From: Hypericum androsaemum
Taxonomy: Eukaryota; Streptophyta; Magnoliopsida; Malpighiales; Hypericaceae
NCBI GenBank assembly: GCA_963995505.1
Contig: OZ023183.1
Coordinates: forward strand, 20,952,671 to 21,016,670
Length of the DNA stretch: 64,000 bases
Reading direction: 5' to 3'
Shown in pieces: positions 10,947 through 23,400 of the stretch (position 1 is its first letter; the number at the start of each line of letters is the position of its first letter). The notes beneath the pieces are model-generated. The model did not search any database and had not been told where the DNA came from. It saw only the letters and a program-made list of their open reading frames with translations. Both the position numbers and the translations under genes were made by a program.

Positions 10947-11440
10947 CCTCCTCTTGGCCTCTTGTGAGGTTACGACTGTCGGCCTCGTTAAAATCCTATC
11001 ACGAGAAAATCCAGTGGGAAAATCTGTGATAGGGAAAGAGTACATCGGGAAGAAACATCTTCCCTTGATGTTTGGTGTATCGCAAAATTTGGCCTTGTAC
11101 CGTCGCTATATAATACAACTCGGGAAGAAAAATTCTCCCCTTATCTCTACGCTATCCTCATCTCTAGGTCTACGAGTACAACGTAGGAGACTAACTCCCT
11201 GCAAGTCATCCAGATACACATCAACGCAGGACGCCGAAGGAGCATAAAAAATAACATACTCAAAGGACAGCTCAGGAGCAAGTTTGGAGATCGCATCTAC
11301 CACCCGGTCGTCCTCCTGCCACATATGCTAAATGTCAATCTCCCAGTCCTTAGCCATAAGTTTCCTTGTCCTCGCAGTAAGAATAGCCCGGGGGGGGGGG
11401 GTGTGGTCCAAATTGTGACCCATGCGATTCCAGAGAAAGA
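10947..11440 (-). mobile_element. LINE 3' end: RNase H remnant and 3' untranslated region
   Basis: On the minus strand, 11106-11385 reads as the end of a plant LINE RNase H-like domain: 'DWEIDI' then a stop, then 'HMWQEDDRVVDAISKLA', the usual pattern of Trp-x-V-x-H...R-E-x-N-x-V-A-D-x-L-A. Downstream of it (10955-11100) is a block that recurs at 60615-60760 after a similar RNase H remnant, so both are LINE 3' ends of related elements. A run of 12 G lies at 11390-11401. Copia family B is inserted just upstream at 11441. Confidence 0.6.
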
Positions 11441-11992
11441 TGTTGGGGTTTGGAGCCTGAAGTGATTGGGTTCGACTTGGAAAAGACAATGCCAAGCGTA
11501 AAAAGAATGGGCCGGCTGGGCCTAGCGGCCGCCAGCCCGCTAGCCCCCTAGCGATCGCTAGGGGGGACAGGGGGTGCTGATTTTGGCACCTAGCGACTGC
11601 TAGGTAGATAGCGACCGCTAGGGGTGCCCAGGAAATGAGTTATTTGTTGACCTATTTGCCCATCCTTGTCCAATCTTTACACTAGAGTTAGTGCCACTAT
11701 AAATACTCCTTTAATGCTCATTCATTGTAGTTGCAAGTGTGTGGTGAAAAGAAAAGAAAACCCTAAAAGAGTGTAGGAGCCAAAAGTGTGGCCTTTTCTT
11801 GTAAAGAGCAAGTGATGCTCTAAGAGTGAGATAGTAAAATCCTCATGGCTTGGTACGCCCCCGGACGTAGACGTTCTTGTCGAACCGGGTGAACAAATCA
11901 TTGTCTCTTGTGTGTTCTTTCATTTGTTCTTCTTGTGGCTTCGTGGCTTGCTTGCTTGAGTTTTGAATTGCGTTGGGTCCATTGACTTTACA
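11441..11992 (+). repeat. 5' LTR of copia family B
   Basis: Begins TGTTGGGG and ends TTTACA. It contains the palindrome CCTAGCGATCGCTAGG at 11547-11562 and related 'ctagcggccgc' blocks, which also occur in the LTRs of copia family C. 'ctataaatactcc' near 11697 is a likely TATA region. Confidence 0.92.
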
Positions 11993-11994
11993 AT

Positions 11995-12006
11995 TGGTAT
12001 CAGAGC
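11995..12006 (+). promoter_or_regulatory. Primer binding site (initiator Met-tRNA type) of copia family B
   Basis: TGGTATCAGAGC sits two bases after the 5' LTR. This is the complement of the 3' end of plant initiator methionine tRNA, the usual copia primer. Confidence 0.9.
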
Positions 12007-12021
12007 ACCCGGGTTTAAGGC

Positions 12022-12840
12022 ATGGTGGAAGCAAGCATGATGGGTAATGGTAAATCTTCCGTGGAGAAGTTCGATGGAGTGGACTATGGCTATTGGAAGA
12101 TGCAAATCGAGGATTACTTGTATGGTAGAGATTTGCACCTCTCGCTTGAGGAAAAGAAACCCGATGACATGGATGAGAAGGGGTGGACGTTGTTGAATAG
12201 GAAAGCGATAAGTGTGATTCGCTTGTCCTTGTCCAAAAATATGGCATTACACACGGTGAAGGCAACGTCCGCCAAGGAGTTGTTGAAGACATTGTTCGAG
12301 ATGTACGAGAAGCCCTCAGCGGCCAACAAGGTTCACTTGATGAGGAAGCTCTTCAACCTTAGGATGGTGGAGGGTACTTTGGTGGCCATGCACCTCCACG
12401 AGTTCAATACAACCATTGCCTCTTTGAGCTCGGTGGAGATTGACTTCGATGATGAAGTACAAGCCCTAATCTTGCTTAGTTCCTTACTCGATAGTTGGAG
12501 TGGAACGGTGATGGCAGTGAGCGCGTCGGCAGGAAAGGTGAGGTTGAAGTTGGATGAGGTGAGGAACTTGATTATGAGTGAGGAGATTCGTAAGAGAGAG
12601 TCTGGAGTAGCCTCGAGTTTGGCTTTGAGTGCTAGCAATAGGGAGAGGTCCGAGTCTAAGTGGAAAGGGAAGAAGGACCGGACTAGGTCTAAGTCAAAAT
12701 TGAAGGGTGGTTCGAAGAAGGACAAGAGTTCCATTCAATGTTGAAATTGTGAGAAGTTTGGTCACTATATAGACCAATGCAAGGCACCGAAGAAGGAAGA
12801 CAAGTCGGCAAATGCAATAACGGAGGACCACAGAAATGCG
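12022..12840 (+). pseudogene. gag: Copia family B gag, TGA in the zinc knuckle
   Basis: Opens at ATG 12022 with 'KFDGVDYGYWKMQIEDYL', a typical copia gag start. It runs 240 codons to a basic Ser/Lys-rich tail, then TGA at 12742-12744 falls between the first two Cys of the CCHC knuckle ('C-stop-NCEKFGH...C'), where Trp is expected. The frame continues in register into pol. Gag normally forms the virus-like particle in the cytoplasm; this copy would stop before its RNA-binding knuckle. Confidence 0.85.
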
Positions 12841-15800
12841 TTGGTCTTAAGTGTTAGTAGTCCATTGGAGGCTTGGGTATTAAATTCAGGTGCATTATTC
12901 CTTTCTTGTAGTGATAGGGGGATGATGGAGAAGTATACCCCAGGAAAATTTGACAAGATCTATCTTGCGAATGATGAACCCTTAGAAATTGTGGGTAAAA
13001 GAGATGTGAGAATCAATACTCCCAGTGGATCATTGTTGTTGTTGAAGGGTGTGAGGTATATTTCCGGGTTGAAGAAGAATTTACTTTCCGCGGGATAACT
13101 AGATGAAGAGCGATATGATGTGAGTTTTGGTTGTCGAACATGGAAGATCACCAAGGGAGCTAGAGTGGTAGCTCGTGGTCAGAAGAAAGGTACGTTGTAC
13201 ATGACAAGGAACACTCATGATAGCATTGATCTTGTGAGAGCAACGGATGATGTAGATTTGTGGCATAGTAGGCTTGGCCACATGAGTGAGAAGGAAATGC
13301 GGGTGCTATGTTCAAAGGGGAAGCTACCGGGTCTAAAGACAGTAGATGTGGGTCTTTGTGAAGATTGTGTATTTAGGAAGCAGAAAAGGGTGAGCTTCTT
13401 AAGAGGTGGTAGGCCCCCTAAGGCAGAGAAGCTTGAATTGATCCATAATAATTTGTGGGAACTGGTACCGGTGGCATCCGTGGGTAGTTCTTTGTATTAC
13501 ATGACCTTTATAGATGACTCTACGAGGAAGGTGGGGGTCTATTTCCTAAAGCACAATTCCGATTCCTTTGATGCTTTTAGGAAGTGGAAGGCTCTTATGG
13601 AGAACGAGATGAATCTCAAAGTGAAGAGCTTGAGATCTGATAATGGTGGTGAGTACGAGCTTCAAGAGTTCAAGGACTTTTGTGCGGAGTATGGGATTCG
13701 CATGGAGAAAACTGTAGCTGGGACTCCCTAGCAGAATGAGATAGCTGAGAGGATGAACCAGACACTCAATGAGAGAGCAAGGGCCATGAGGTTGAAGAGT
13801 GGCCTCCCAAAAATATTTTGGGCAGATGCTGTCAACACTGCAGCATTCTTGATCAACAGAGGGCCATCGACTCTGTTGGAGAATAGAATACCGGACGAGG
13901 CATGGAGTGGCAAGGAGGTTGATCTGACTTTCTTACGAGTATTTGGTTATATTTTCTATGTACTTGTGGATGCAGGTGATAGGAGCAAGCTTGATGCAAA
14001 GTCCAAGAAGTGCACATTCATTGGATATGGAGGAGATGAGTTCGGGTTCTGCTTTTGGGATGAGAAGAACCACAAGGTTGTGAGGAGCCATGATGATATA
14101 TTCAATGAGAAGGTGATGTATAAGGACAAGGGGAGTGTAGCTGATGAAGTGGGTCCTAGCAGTGAGGTGGTCGAGTTAGACACCTCGAACATGGGTAGGA
14201 GCAGGATACTTGATGGGCAAGAGGCCGAAAAGGAGATGGAGCCAAGGTCCCTACTACAAATAGTTCCATTGAGGAGGTCTACTAGACAACGTGGATGTCC
14301 TGATAGATATTCGCCAATAAATTTCTATCTCTTATTGACCGATGGAGGAGAACCTAAAGATTTTGTAGAGGCTCAGGAGAGTGAGCAAGTGAACAAGTGA
14401 AAACTTGCCATGGATGATGAGACGGAGTCCCTGAGAAGCAATGGGACTTAGGAGTTAGTGCAACTTCCCAAAGGCAAGAAAATTCTGCAAAATAAGTGGG
14501 TCTACAAAGTGAAGAAAGAGGTGGATGGCACCGTGCGTTACAAAGCAAGATTGGTTGTAAAAGGATTTTAGCAGAAGTATGGCATTGACTTCACTGACAC
14601 CTTCACTCCTGTAGTGAAGATGACCACCATCCGGATGGTGCTGAGTATGGTGGCTGCTGAAGATCTATTGCTAGAGCAAATGGATATGAAGATGACATTT
14701 CTCCATGGTGATCTAGAGGAGGAGATCTACATGGAGCAACCAAAGGGGTTCTTGCAAAATGACAGTAAGCTTGTGTGCAGGTTGCGGAAGAGCTTGTACG
14801 GGTTAAAGCAAGCTCCAAGATAGTGGTACAAGAAGTTCGATGGGTTTATTCGCGAGATTGAGTTTGCTCGTTATGGGGAGGATCATTGTTGCTATGTGAA
14901 GAGTTTGGACAATGGCTATATTATCCTCCTGCTTTATGTTGATGACATGTTGATAGCAGGCACCAATACGAGTGAGGTGAGCAAGCTGAAGAAGTAATTG
15001 TCCGAAAGATTTGCCATGAAGGACTTGGGTGAGGCTAAACAAATCTTTGGGATCAGGATTAAGAGAGATAGAGCTGTAGAAAAGCAATTTCTCTCATAAG
15101 CCGAATACATTAAAAAGGTGTTGGAAAAGTTCAGTATGCAAAATGCCAACCCTAAGTTGACTCCTTTAGCTGGACACTTCAAGCTGTTTAAGAAGGATGC
15201 GCCTAAGAGTGACGTGGCAAAGGCTCGAATGAAGAAGACTCCCTATGCATCGACGGTGGGTAACTTGATGTATACTATGATTTGCACAAGGCCGAACATA
15301 GCACATGCGGTAGGAGTAGTGAGAAAGTTCATGAGCTATCCGGGAGCAACATTGGGTCGTAGTGAAATAGATCCTTGGCTACTTGAGAGGTACTACTAAG
15401 AAGTGCCTTTGCTTTGAGGGCAAATATGTGAAGCTCCTAGGCTATTGTGATGGGGACTTGGGAACCATTGACCATGATGAGAAGAGGAGCACAGGTGGTT
15501 ATATCTTTACGCTAGGAGGGACAGCGATATCTTGGGCCTCGAGATTGCAAAAGGTGGTGGCTTTGTCAACCGCGGAAAGTGAGTACGTGGAGAGATGGTA
15601 TGGTTGCAAAGTTTCTTGGGGGAGTTAGAAAAGGAGCAAAGTGAGAGTGTGCTCCACAGTGACAGCCAAAGTACGATACATTTGGCAAAAAATCCTGCCT
15701 TCCACTCAAGGACGAAGCACATTGAGTTGAAGTATCACTACATACGTGATCTCTTGGAGAGGAAGATCTTAAGGCTTGAAAAGATTGATGAAAAAGTAAA

Positions 15801-15843
15801 TCCCGCGGATATGTTGAACAAGGTGGTTACCTTGAGAAGCTGA
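12841..15843 (+). pseudogene. pol: Copia family B pol, multiple stops and two frameshifts
   Basis: Domains in order: a protease remnant ('WVLNSGALF', where Asn stands at the catalytic Asp), GAG-pre-integrase ('LWHSRLGHMSEKEM', near 13258), integrase ('MTFIDDSTRKVGVYF' and 'SLRSDNGGEY'), reverse transcriptase ('LYVDDMLIAG', near 14935) and RNase H ('ALSTAESEYV', near 15562, to 15843). Stops lie at 13096, 13729, 14398, 14449, 14569, 14821, 14995 and 15097, with frame changes near 15370-15400 and 15595. The damaged protease Asp and the stops mean no active enzyme. Confidence 0.92.
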
Positions 15844-15972
15844 GACTAAACATGGCCTCAGCGGGTCTAGTAAACTAGAGAAGGGACCTGGCGTACCAAG
15901 AGATGAAGGAGTGTAGAGGGGGTCATCAAGTGAACGGTGACAAGAATTGAGCTCAGTCTCCAGGTGGGAGAT

Positions 15973-16545
15973 TGTTGGGGTTTGGAGCCTGAAGTGATCG
16001 AGTTCGAGTTGGAAAAGATGAGGCCAAGTGTAAAAGGAATGGGCTGGTTAGGCCTAGCGGCTGCCAGCCCGCTAGCGGGCACTAGGAGCGGCCTAACGGC
16101 CGCTAGCCCCCTAGCAATCACAAGGAGGGGGGGGGGAGACAGGGGGCGTTGATTTTGGCACCTAGCGACCGCTAGGGGTGCCCGGGAAATGAGTTGTTTA
16201 TTGACCTATTTGCCCCTCCTTGGCCAATATTTACCCTAGAGTTGGTGCCACTATAAGTACTCCTTTAATGCTCATTCATTGTAGTTCCAAGTGTGTGGTG
16301 AAAAGAAAAAAAATCCTAGAAGAGTGTGGGAGCCAAAAGTGTGGTCTTTTCTTGTAAAGAGCAAGTGAAGTTCTAAGAGTGAGATAGTGAAATCCTCATG
16401 GCTTGGTATGCCTCCGGACGTAGACGTTCTTGTCGAACCGGGTGAACAAATCCTTGTCTCTTGTGTGTTCTTTCATTTGTTCTTCTTGTGGTTTTATGGC
16501 TTGCTTGCTTGAATTTTGAATTGCGTTGGGTCCGTTGGCTTTACA
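15973..16545 (+). repeat. 3' LTR of copia family B
   Basis: Follows the polypurine stretch 'aggtgggaga' and ends TTTACA at 16545. Its copy of the CpG-rich palindrome is decayed (gcgatcgc has become gcaatcac), consistent with deamination of methylated CpG. Confidence 0.92.
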
Positions 16546-16550
16546 AAAGA

Positions 16551-17612
16551 GACAGGAGGGACGGATCTGATCGGCTTTCATTTATGTACGTCGACTACCG
16601 ACTTCTCTAGCCGGTAGTTACTATTGCAATTTTAATGCCGGAAACGTAAATATATATGTGTAGATTACGATTCACGATTAATCTATCAATTCCTTTATTT
16701 ATTTTATAAGTGATTTGTTAAGTATTAATTGTATGATGATGACCACTAGGTGATCATCTGTCATAAATTCTGCATCAAAGTTAATAATATTTAAAATTAT
16801 TTGATCTTTTAATATTAAAAAATAATTTTAAAAAGGTTTGATTTTTAAAAAAGTTTGGCCAGCGGTCCGGCCAATTTGATCGAGACCCCAAAAACTAAAG
16901 CGAGTCACTTTCTAAGTCGTTTAAAAAAATATTCGTCTATTTATGTTTTGTACTCTCCATAAGATGATCAGTATTTATGCTAACTGCATGTTTTTTCCAA
17001 GAAGGTTGTCCAATGTTTGAAATATTTAAATTTTATCGATCAATTGAACTTGACGCTTTTTTTTCTTTGAAGTCGAAAATTCATTCAGTCCGTATTGTTA
17101 AACTCATAGTTACTTGTAGTCACCATTTTTAAAAATTATTTTGAATTATGTTTCTCCCATACAATTTTTTTTATAAGCAACGTAAATAACCAACTAATGA
17201 AGGTTACATCTTTAGTAACAAGATTACCGAACTTGAAAAATATCAGATAAAATATACCAAATGAACGTCTTTGATATGTATTATTTGATTACAATTCTAA
17301 AGAAATTCAAAAAATAGAACTATACCAAAATCCCAGTTTCTCACATACAATTAGGAATACTCTGTATCGGCAACTTGTATATGGCCAAAACTGGCTGGAA
17401 GCCCCTTATGAGGTCTGAAGTCAATGCGAACTTAACTTATATGGGCCATAATATACCCATAAAACAAATATGAGCCATTATATTTTTTTCAAGCCATATG
17501 AGGTTCTGACCTGCCCATAAAAACTAAAAAGTCCGAAAGAGGAATAAAACTAATTTACCCTGTTATGATGCTGGGTAAGATGTTTATTTAGGATTTAAGA
17601 TGTAATTGTTCT
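16551..17612. other. Intergenic, nothing recognised
   Basis: AT-rich, no coding signals. It is sandwiched between two copia elements. Confidence 0.5.
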
Positions 17613-18111
17613 TGTTAGTTTTATACCCATGCTTGATCATGGTCCATGTGGCAAAAGGCTACATCCACTTTGAGCCACCTCCACCTATTGATGGCAAATG
17701 CTTGCCACCTCACTTCTTACCCTAACAAGCTACTAATTGTAGCTTGGCTACATGTCAATCAGCCCACCTTTTGGAGGTGACGTGAGAGGAAAATATTTCC
17801 TCTTAAAAAGGAGAAGAAGAACGTGAGAGGGAAAGTGAGATGTGGAAGAAAATTTCCACACACACAGATAAACATTGTGGTTTATCTAGTAATTTTTTAT
17901 ATTCGATATCGAGGTAGATAAATTCGTAGAAATTATTTTCGAATCTGATATACTGTGAGCGAGAACCAATCAGTGACAAGACTCTGTTACGGTCCCGGGT
18001 TATTTACGCTTCAACAAGTAAGTGTATTTACGTTATTAATGAATTTGTTTCGTTAATTAATTTCATAATTTCTTGATTATAGTATGCTAATTTACTATAT
18101 AAAAATTATCA
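17613..18111 (+). repeat. 5' LTR of copia family A copy 2
   Basis: Starts TGTTAG, ends TATCA. It shares 'ttatttacgcttcaacaagtaagtg' type sequence with the 3' LTR and, more weakly, with the copy 1 LTR ('cttcaacaagtaagtga'). Confidence 0.88.
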
Positions 18112-18112
18112 T

Positions 18113-18125
18113 TGATATCAGAGCT
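18113..18125 (+). promoter_or_regulatory. Decayed primer binding site of copia family A copy 2
   Basis: 'tgatatcagagct' directly after the LTR differs by one base from the usual TGGTATCAGAGC. Confidence 0.6.
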
Positions 18126-20480
18126 AGATAAGTTCTTGTTCTGGTTACTAATTAATTTTTGAAAAGAAAAATTATGAGTAATTTTTGGTTCAAAAATTGG
18201 ATTTGTTTGGTAAAAGTTTTTTCCAAGAAAAATCTTCTATTGTCCTTGCATAAAATGATTAGAAATTCTTGGGGACCTATGTGCAATTTGCGTGTAGAAT
18301 GCGGATAAGGATATGTCCTTATTCGCACACGAGAAAAATATCTAGGGATGAAACTATAAGTTTTCATGCTTTTAAGGAATACATCCTTACTCGCAAATGC
18401 ATAAAACTCGTATGTACTAAATGGTAATTATACGTGCTGAAAGCAAATAAGAAATCTGTCCTTATGTGCAACTGCGTGAAAATATGGGGATCAATTTATA
18501 ATTATACCCAAAAAATCCCGAAATCGGGATGAACCTTGATTTCGCGATCTGGATTTTTTCTCCCGATTCAATCTACACAACAACGCCAGTAAATCCTCCG
18601 GTTAGAGTCGTCGGTCGTCGACGGAGCGAGTAGGTTACTCAATTCCGCGCAAGATCGAACCCATATCTCTATCCAATTTTTTTAACAAGCGAAATCGAGA
18701 GGAGCACTCGCCTCTGTTTATTCTTCGTTCTCGCTACTACGACGTTGTTAACGATGCTGTATAGTACGATGGGATGAAGATTCAACCGCACCAATGAGCA
18801 AACGAGTTGCTCCTTGTTCAACTCGGCAAGTTTATGCCGCGTAATCGGCCAAATTTTTTCCCCCTCTTCTTCGCCTTGTCGCAGGAAGAAGGAAGAAGAA
18901 AAAAGATGAAAACGAGGAGGGCAAAACTGTAATTTGGCATAAATATTTTTGCCTTCATAAATTCGGGCTTTATTTTATCAAGCTCGTGTGGGCCTACGCT
19001 CTTCCTGCGGCCCATCCCGCGTTTTGACTTAGAGTCAACGCGGACTTCACCTTTTGGGCAGCTGAATACATGCGGCCCATTTTGACCAAATATGGTCAAG
19101 TGGGCCTACTGTAATTATTTGATGGGCCAGATTTTGAGAAGTCTCGGCCGATTCGGGGATGGGCCAGATTTTGAGAAATCTGGGCCATTTTTTGGGAACT
19201 AAATAATATTCGTACAGGCCTGAGCCCAACACGAATTAAAAAAAAGTTGACCGACTTGGAAAAGTCATCACGAGCTCCCATGTTAGGCTTTTTTAGCTTG
19301 ACTTTGGAAATTAAATTGATTTAAGTTGTTCTTAAGTCAAAATGGGTCTCATGTGGATAAAAGATTATTATGAATCTTTTAACCATATTGGTTTGAAAAA
19401 TTATTTCGATAATTTTTACAAACCTAATATTTTCTGGAAGAGTTCAAAAAATATATTTTCCAATATTTTTTGAAATATGTGTACTGATAAAATAGAAAAT
19501 TAAATATGACCTATTGATCACGTATGAAAGCTCAATTGTGTGACATCATCATTTTGATTGAAAAATTATGATTTTCGATCCTTGAGAAAAATATTAGTAT
19601 TGACCCAAAATTTCTGCATCGTGTTGCAAGAGTTTACGATGACGTTAAAGAAGTCTCCACTTATGCTTTATTTCAAAGCACGTGTTGCAATTGTAGGCAA
19701 CTTGGTGGCTAGATATCGAAGTGTCGTATCTGCTAGATGAAGTATAAGGATAGTAGAAAGGTGCTCAGAAGAACACATAATTTTTTGTTCACAAAAGATA
19801 CAAGAGTGTGTCTAGGCTGGAGGTTATGACTGCGGAATAGATTGGCGTAAGATGTTTAAGCATCTTCTTGTAATGATGAAGATGATGGAAAACATCAGAG
19901 TTTTTTCCTACCTATTTGACATGGCACATGCAAAGGCATTTTGAAACGTCTGTTTGGATATCTGGGCAGAAGAATTTTTTGTAGGAAATAAGCTTCGATG
20001 CTCTAATGAAGTTGCGAAGTGGACGATGAGTGCGTCGCTTCTGCATTAAGGAATGTGTTTACAGATTCCTATATCCTAGTGCCTTACGGATCATCGAATA
20101 TGCGCCAGTCCGTGTCATGCAATTTATACCCCCAGTCATGCGTGAATCATTTAAACTTATGTTAGGTCAAGTTAGAAGTTTTGAACACTTGGTGTTTAGA
20201 ACTTCGAGTATTTTCATGGTTATTTTATCGTACAATAACGACATATGTTGTCTCGATTAAATAAATTATTTATTTAATTGTCTGATTATAACCATGAGAA
20301 ATATCCACTTGAATTTACTAAGCGAAGAACTTTTGATATTTAAAGTTTGAAATTAATTCTCAGAGGATGAGGGGAAGCATACCCGCGATTTTTTTAAATT
20401 CGAGGTTAATTGAGAACTTTAATATAGGTTAAAAGTTATGAGTGTTTAGTAAATTATTGTATTGCTAAAAAGATTCTCGA
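18126..20480 (+). other. Very long leader of copia family A copy 2, possibly with captured host DNA
   Basis: No long open frame. The last 210 bases align with the leader of copy 1. The middle part (about 18540-19300) is richer in GC than its surroundings and holds several TGGGCC words, two within a direct repeat of 'gatgggccagattttgagaa' near 19120-19175. Such a leader is long for a copia element; capture of foreign sequence or a nested insertion is possible. Confidence 0.45.
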
Positions 20481-23400
20481 CACACAACATTCATAATTTT
20501 TCAAAGCTATGTAGATAGTTGTGTGCTGATAGAACAATAGGTTCTAGGGCTATTGATGTGATTATAGTCTAATCTGTGGATGTACTCAATAAATGAGTTG
20601 ATCGCACAATGAAAAAAAGTGTCTATGTGAGATGTCCATTGTGATCAGCAAGCTAGCTATGGCTGGCCACATGCTCAAATGTGGAGTATGAAATCCAAAC
20701 GGTTCCATGCCTACAAGATTGAGTCATGTGAATGACCCTAATGCATATTGATAATGTTATGACATTTCATGAATACAGACTGTCACCTTGAGCTGAAAGA
20801 GAATAACTTCTTAGCAATTGAAGTCCATCCTGAGGTGTATGCGACTAGTGCTTGTTCCAGTGGGAGCAAATAGCAAGGTTGACCACTGTGGTGAAGGCAA
20901 ATAGAATTTCTGGGAAATAAAAAAGTAAAACTGAACGGACTTAATCCAGACTCAACCCCAAATAAGAGTTCTAAGGGTGAGAGGAACCTAAAGGTCTAAC
21001 ATTTTTGAGCTGAAATATTTTAACTGTCAAACGAAGGGGCACTATGCAATAGGTTGCACTGCCGAGAAGACGAGATGTTCATTTAACTCAATTGTGAGTG
21101 AATTAAATATGTCTAGCTCTACCCTTCTAATTGAATATCATTTAATTGTGAGTGACAATTCAATAGAGATAGACCATATGACAAAGAAACGTGAAATCTT
21201 TGTCAAATTTTGATGAGTACCAACTGGAGCAAGCTCCATTATATATACACGAGTAGAAGTTAAAATGGTTGGCTTATGCAGAGTGAGCCTACATATCGTG
21301 TTTCTACATGACGTGTTATATACTCAGAGAAATTCACAAAATTTTATGTCTATTCCAGTTTTTTACTGACTCTTAGTTTCCGTTGGATGATTGAGTACAT
21401 CACACTTGGTTAATTTTTTGGATAAGTCTTTATTCATTTTAGTTATTTAATGAATGGTTTCTCATCACGGATGTTGATCTGTGAAATTCACATAGTGATG
21501 ATTTTTTCGTGATCACAACTTTGCTAACATCTCGAGATGATGTTATGTTGTGATATTATAGATTGTATCATATTGGTGAAGAATGCATGAGTTATCTTGT
21601 GAAGGCAGGACTAAAGGATATTTAGAGAAGGCTAAATTTGCCCACATGCAAACGTTTCTAGAAGGAAAAATCTAAATGAGAGCCATTTGGCAGAATAACT
21701 AGGTATGGTTGTTCAGTGTAATTAATTCATTCTGACGTATGTGATCGAGTGAATGTGAGGGCAAGGCATTGAGCCTATTATTATTTTATCATATTTAATA
21801 GAAGACTATATTTAGATATGGTCAAATTTATTTGATTTCTCACAAGTCTGAAGTTTTGTGTAACTTCAAGGCATTTGTGTATAATGTTGAGAATCAATTT
21901 GATCTGAAGATCAAGACCTTACAAATTGATTGTGGTCATGACTATCTTCTGATTTAAAATTTCATGTGATAAAAATAGATTGAACATGAGTGGTTCATTC
22001 CTCGCACATCTCATTAGAATGAGATAGCGGAAAGAAGGAATTGAATTCTTCTTGACATGATTAGACATGTGATAGCAGAGGCAAATTAGCCTATATCTTT
22101 TGATGGAGTTTTGTGTAACTTCAAGGCATTCGTGTATAATGCTGAGAATCAATTTGATCAGAAGATCAAGACCTTACAAATTGATTGTGGTCATGACTAT
22201 CTTCTGATTTAAAATTTCATGTGATAAAATTAGATTGAACATGAGTGGTTCATTCCTCGCACATCTCATTAGAATGAGATAGCGGAAAGAAGGAATTGAA
22301 TTCTTCTTGACATGATTAGACATGTGATAGCAGAGGCAAATTAGCCTATATCTTTTGATGGAGATGCGCTCCATACCGTCACATATGTTCTAATTCGTGT
22401 GCCCTCTAAGTGTGTCACTCCTACTTCTCACTAGCTGTAGATAGGTCGAAAGCTCGATCTAAGCTACTTAAGGTTGTGAGAGTAGATTTTATTACGTCTA
22501 TCTATGTGAGTATCTTACAAAGAGTGTCTTTGTTGAATACTCATAAGTATCAAAGAGATATGTGTTCATGGAGAAGTGAGTAGCGACTTGTTTTGTATAA
22601 AACTGATGAGCTAGAATCATCTGGATCACTCCTTCCGAGTGGAAGAATTATAGAGGAGGATGATTTACCACCTCCGACTGATCCAGAAGTTCATGATCAA
22701 AATAATCTTCATCTCATTAGGAGTATGAAGGATCTTCATCTCAGTGGGAGTATGATTGATCTTTATCTCAGTGGGAGTAAAATTCTAAATTTTAGTGGGA
22801 GTTTGGAATGTAACTTTTGTAGGAATACGATTTCAGATTACGATGAATATAAGAGATGTTAATAAAAATTAGAATTTTGTGAAGCTAAAAGAATAAAATT
22901 TTCACACTAACGACTTAAAGTCGAAGGTGTGGAAAATGCTCTCTTGAATAAAGGTACAAGTGAGATTACTTTTAGCAAATCCTATAAGATGAGAATGAAC
23001 CTATGAATGTTTCTGATGCTCTATCAGCTCTCGATAAGAATGAATGGACTAAAGGATTGGAAGAAGAAATAGCTTCCATAAAACCAAATCATGTTGAACA
23101 ACTGGTTGATTGTTAACCTACTTAAGAGGCACAATTTGAGAATTAATAGATTCTCGGGATTAAGCATAAAAGACTCGTTTAGCTATCATAGAATTCACAC
23201 AACGTGAAGGAATTGACTATGAGAAGTCATTCTCGGTTTGTTGTGAGATTCATGCTTTTTAAGTTTATTCTGGCTATAATGACTTGCTTGATCTAGAGCT
23301 GCATCAAATGGATGTAAAGGTTGTACTTCTCGAAAGAGAATTGGATGGAGAAACTTATATGGTTCAACCAGAGAGTTACATCCAAAAGAATGAGGCAGTA

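Larger units (their letters stand above)
11441..16545 (+). mobile_element. Ty1-copia retrotransposon, family B, complete structure
   Basis: Two LTRs (11441-11992 and 15973-16545) flank gag and pol. A primer binding site follows the 5' LTR, and a polypurine tract precedes the 3' LTR. The 5 bases on both sides are identical (AAAGA at 11436-11440 and 16546-16550), the expected target duplication, so this is one unrearranged insertion. The reading frame is closed by many stops, mostly of the C-to-T or G-to-A kind, and two frameshifts, so it is dead. The LTRs differ at many sites, which argues against a very recent insertion. Confidence 0.95.
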
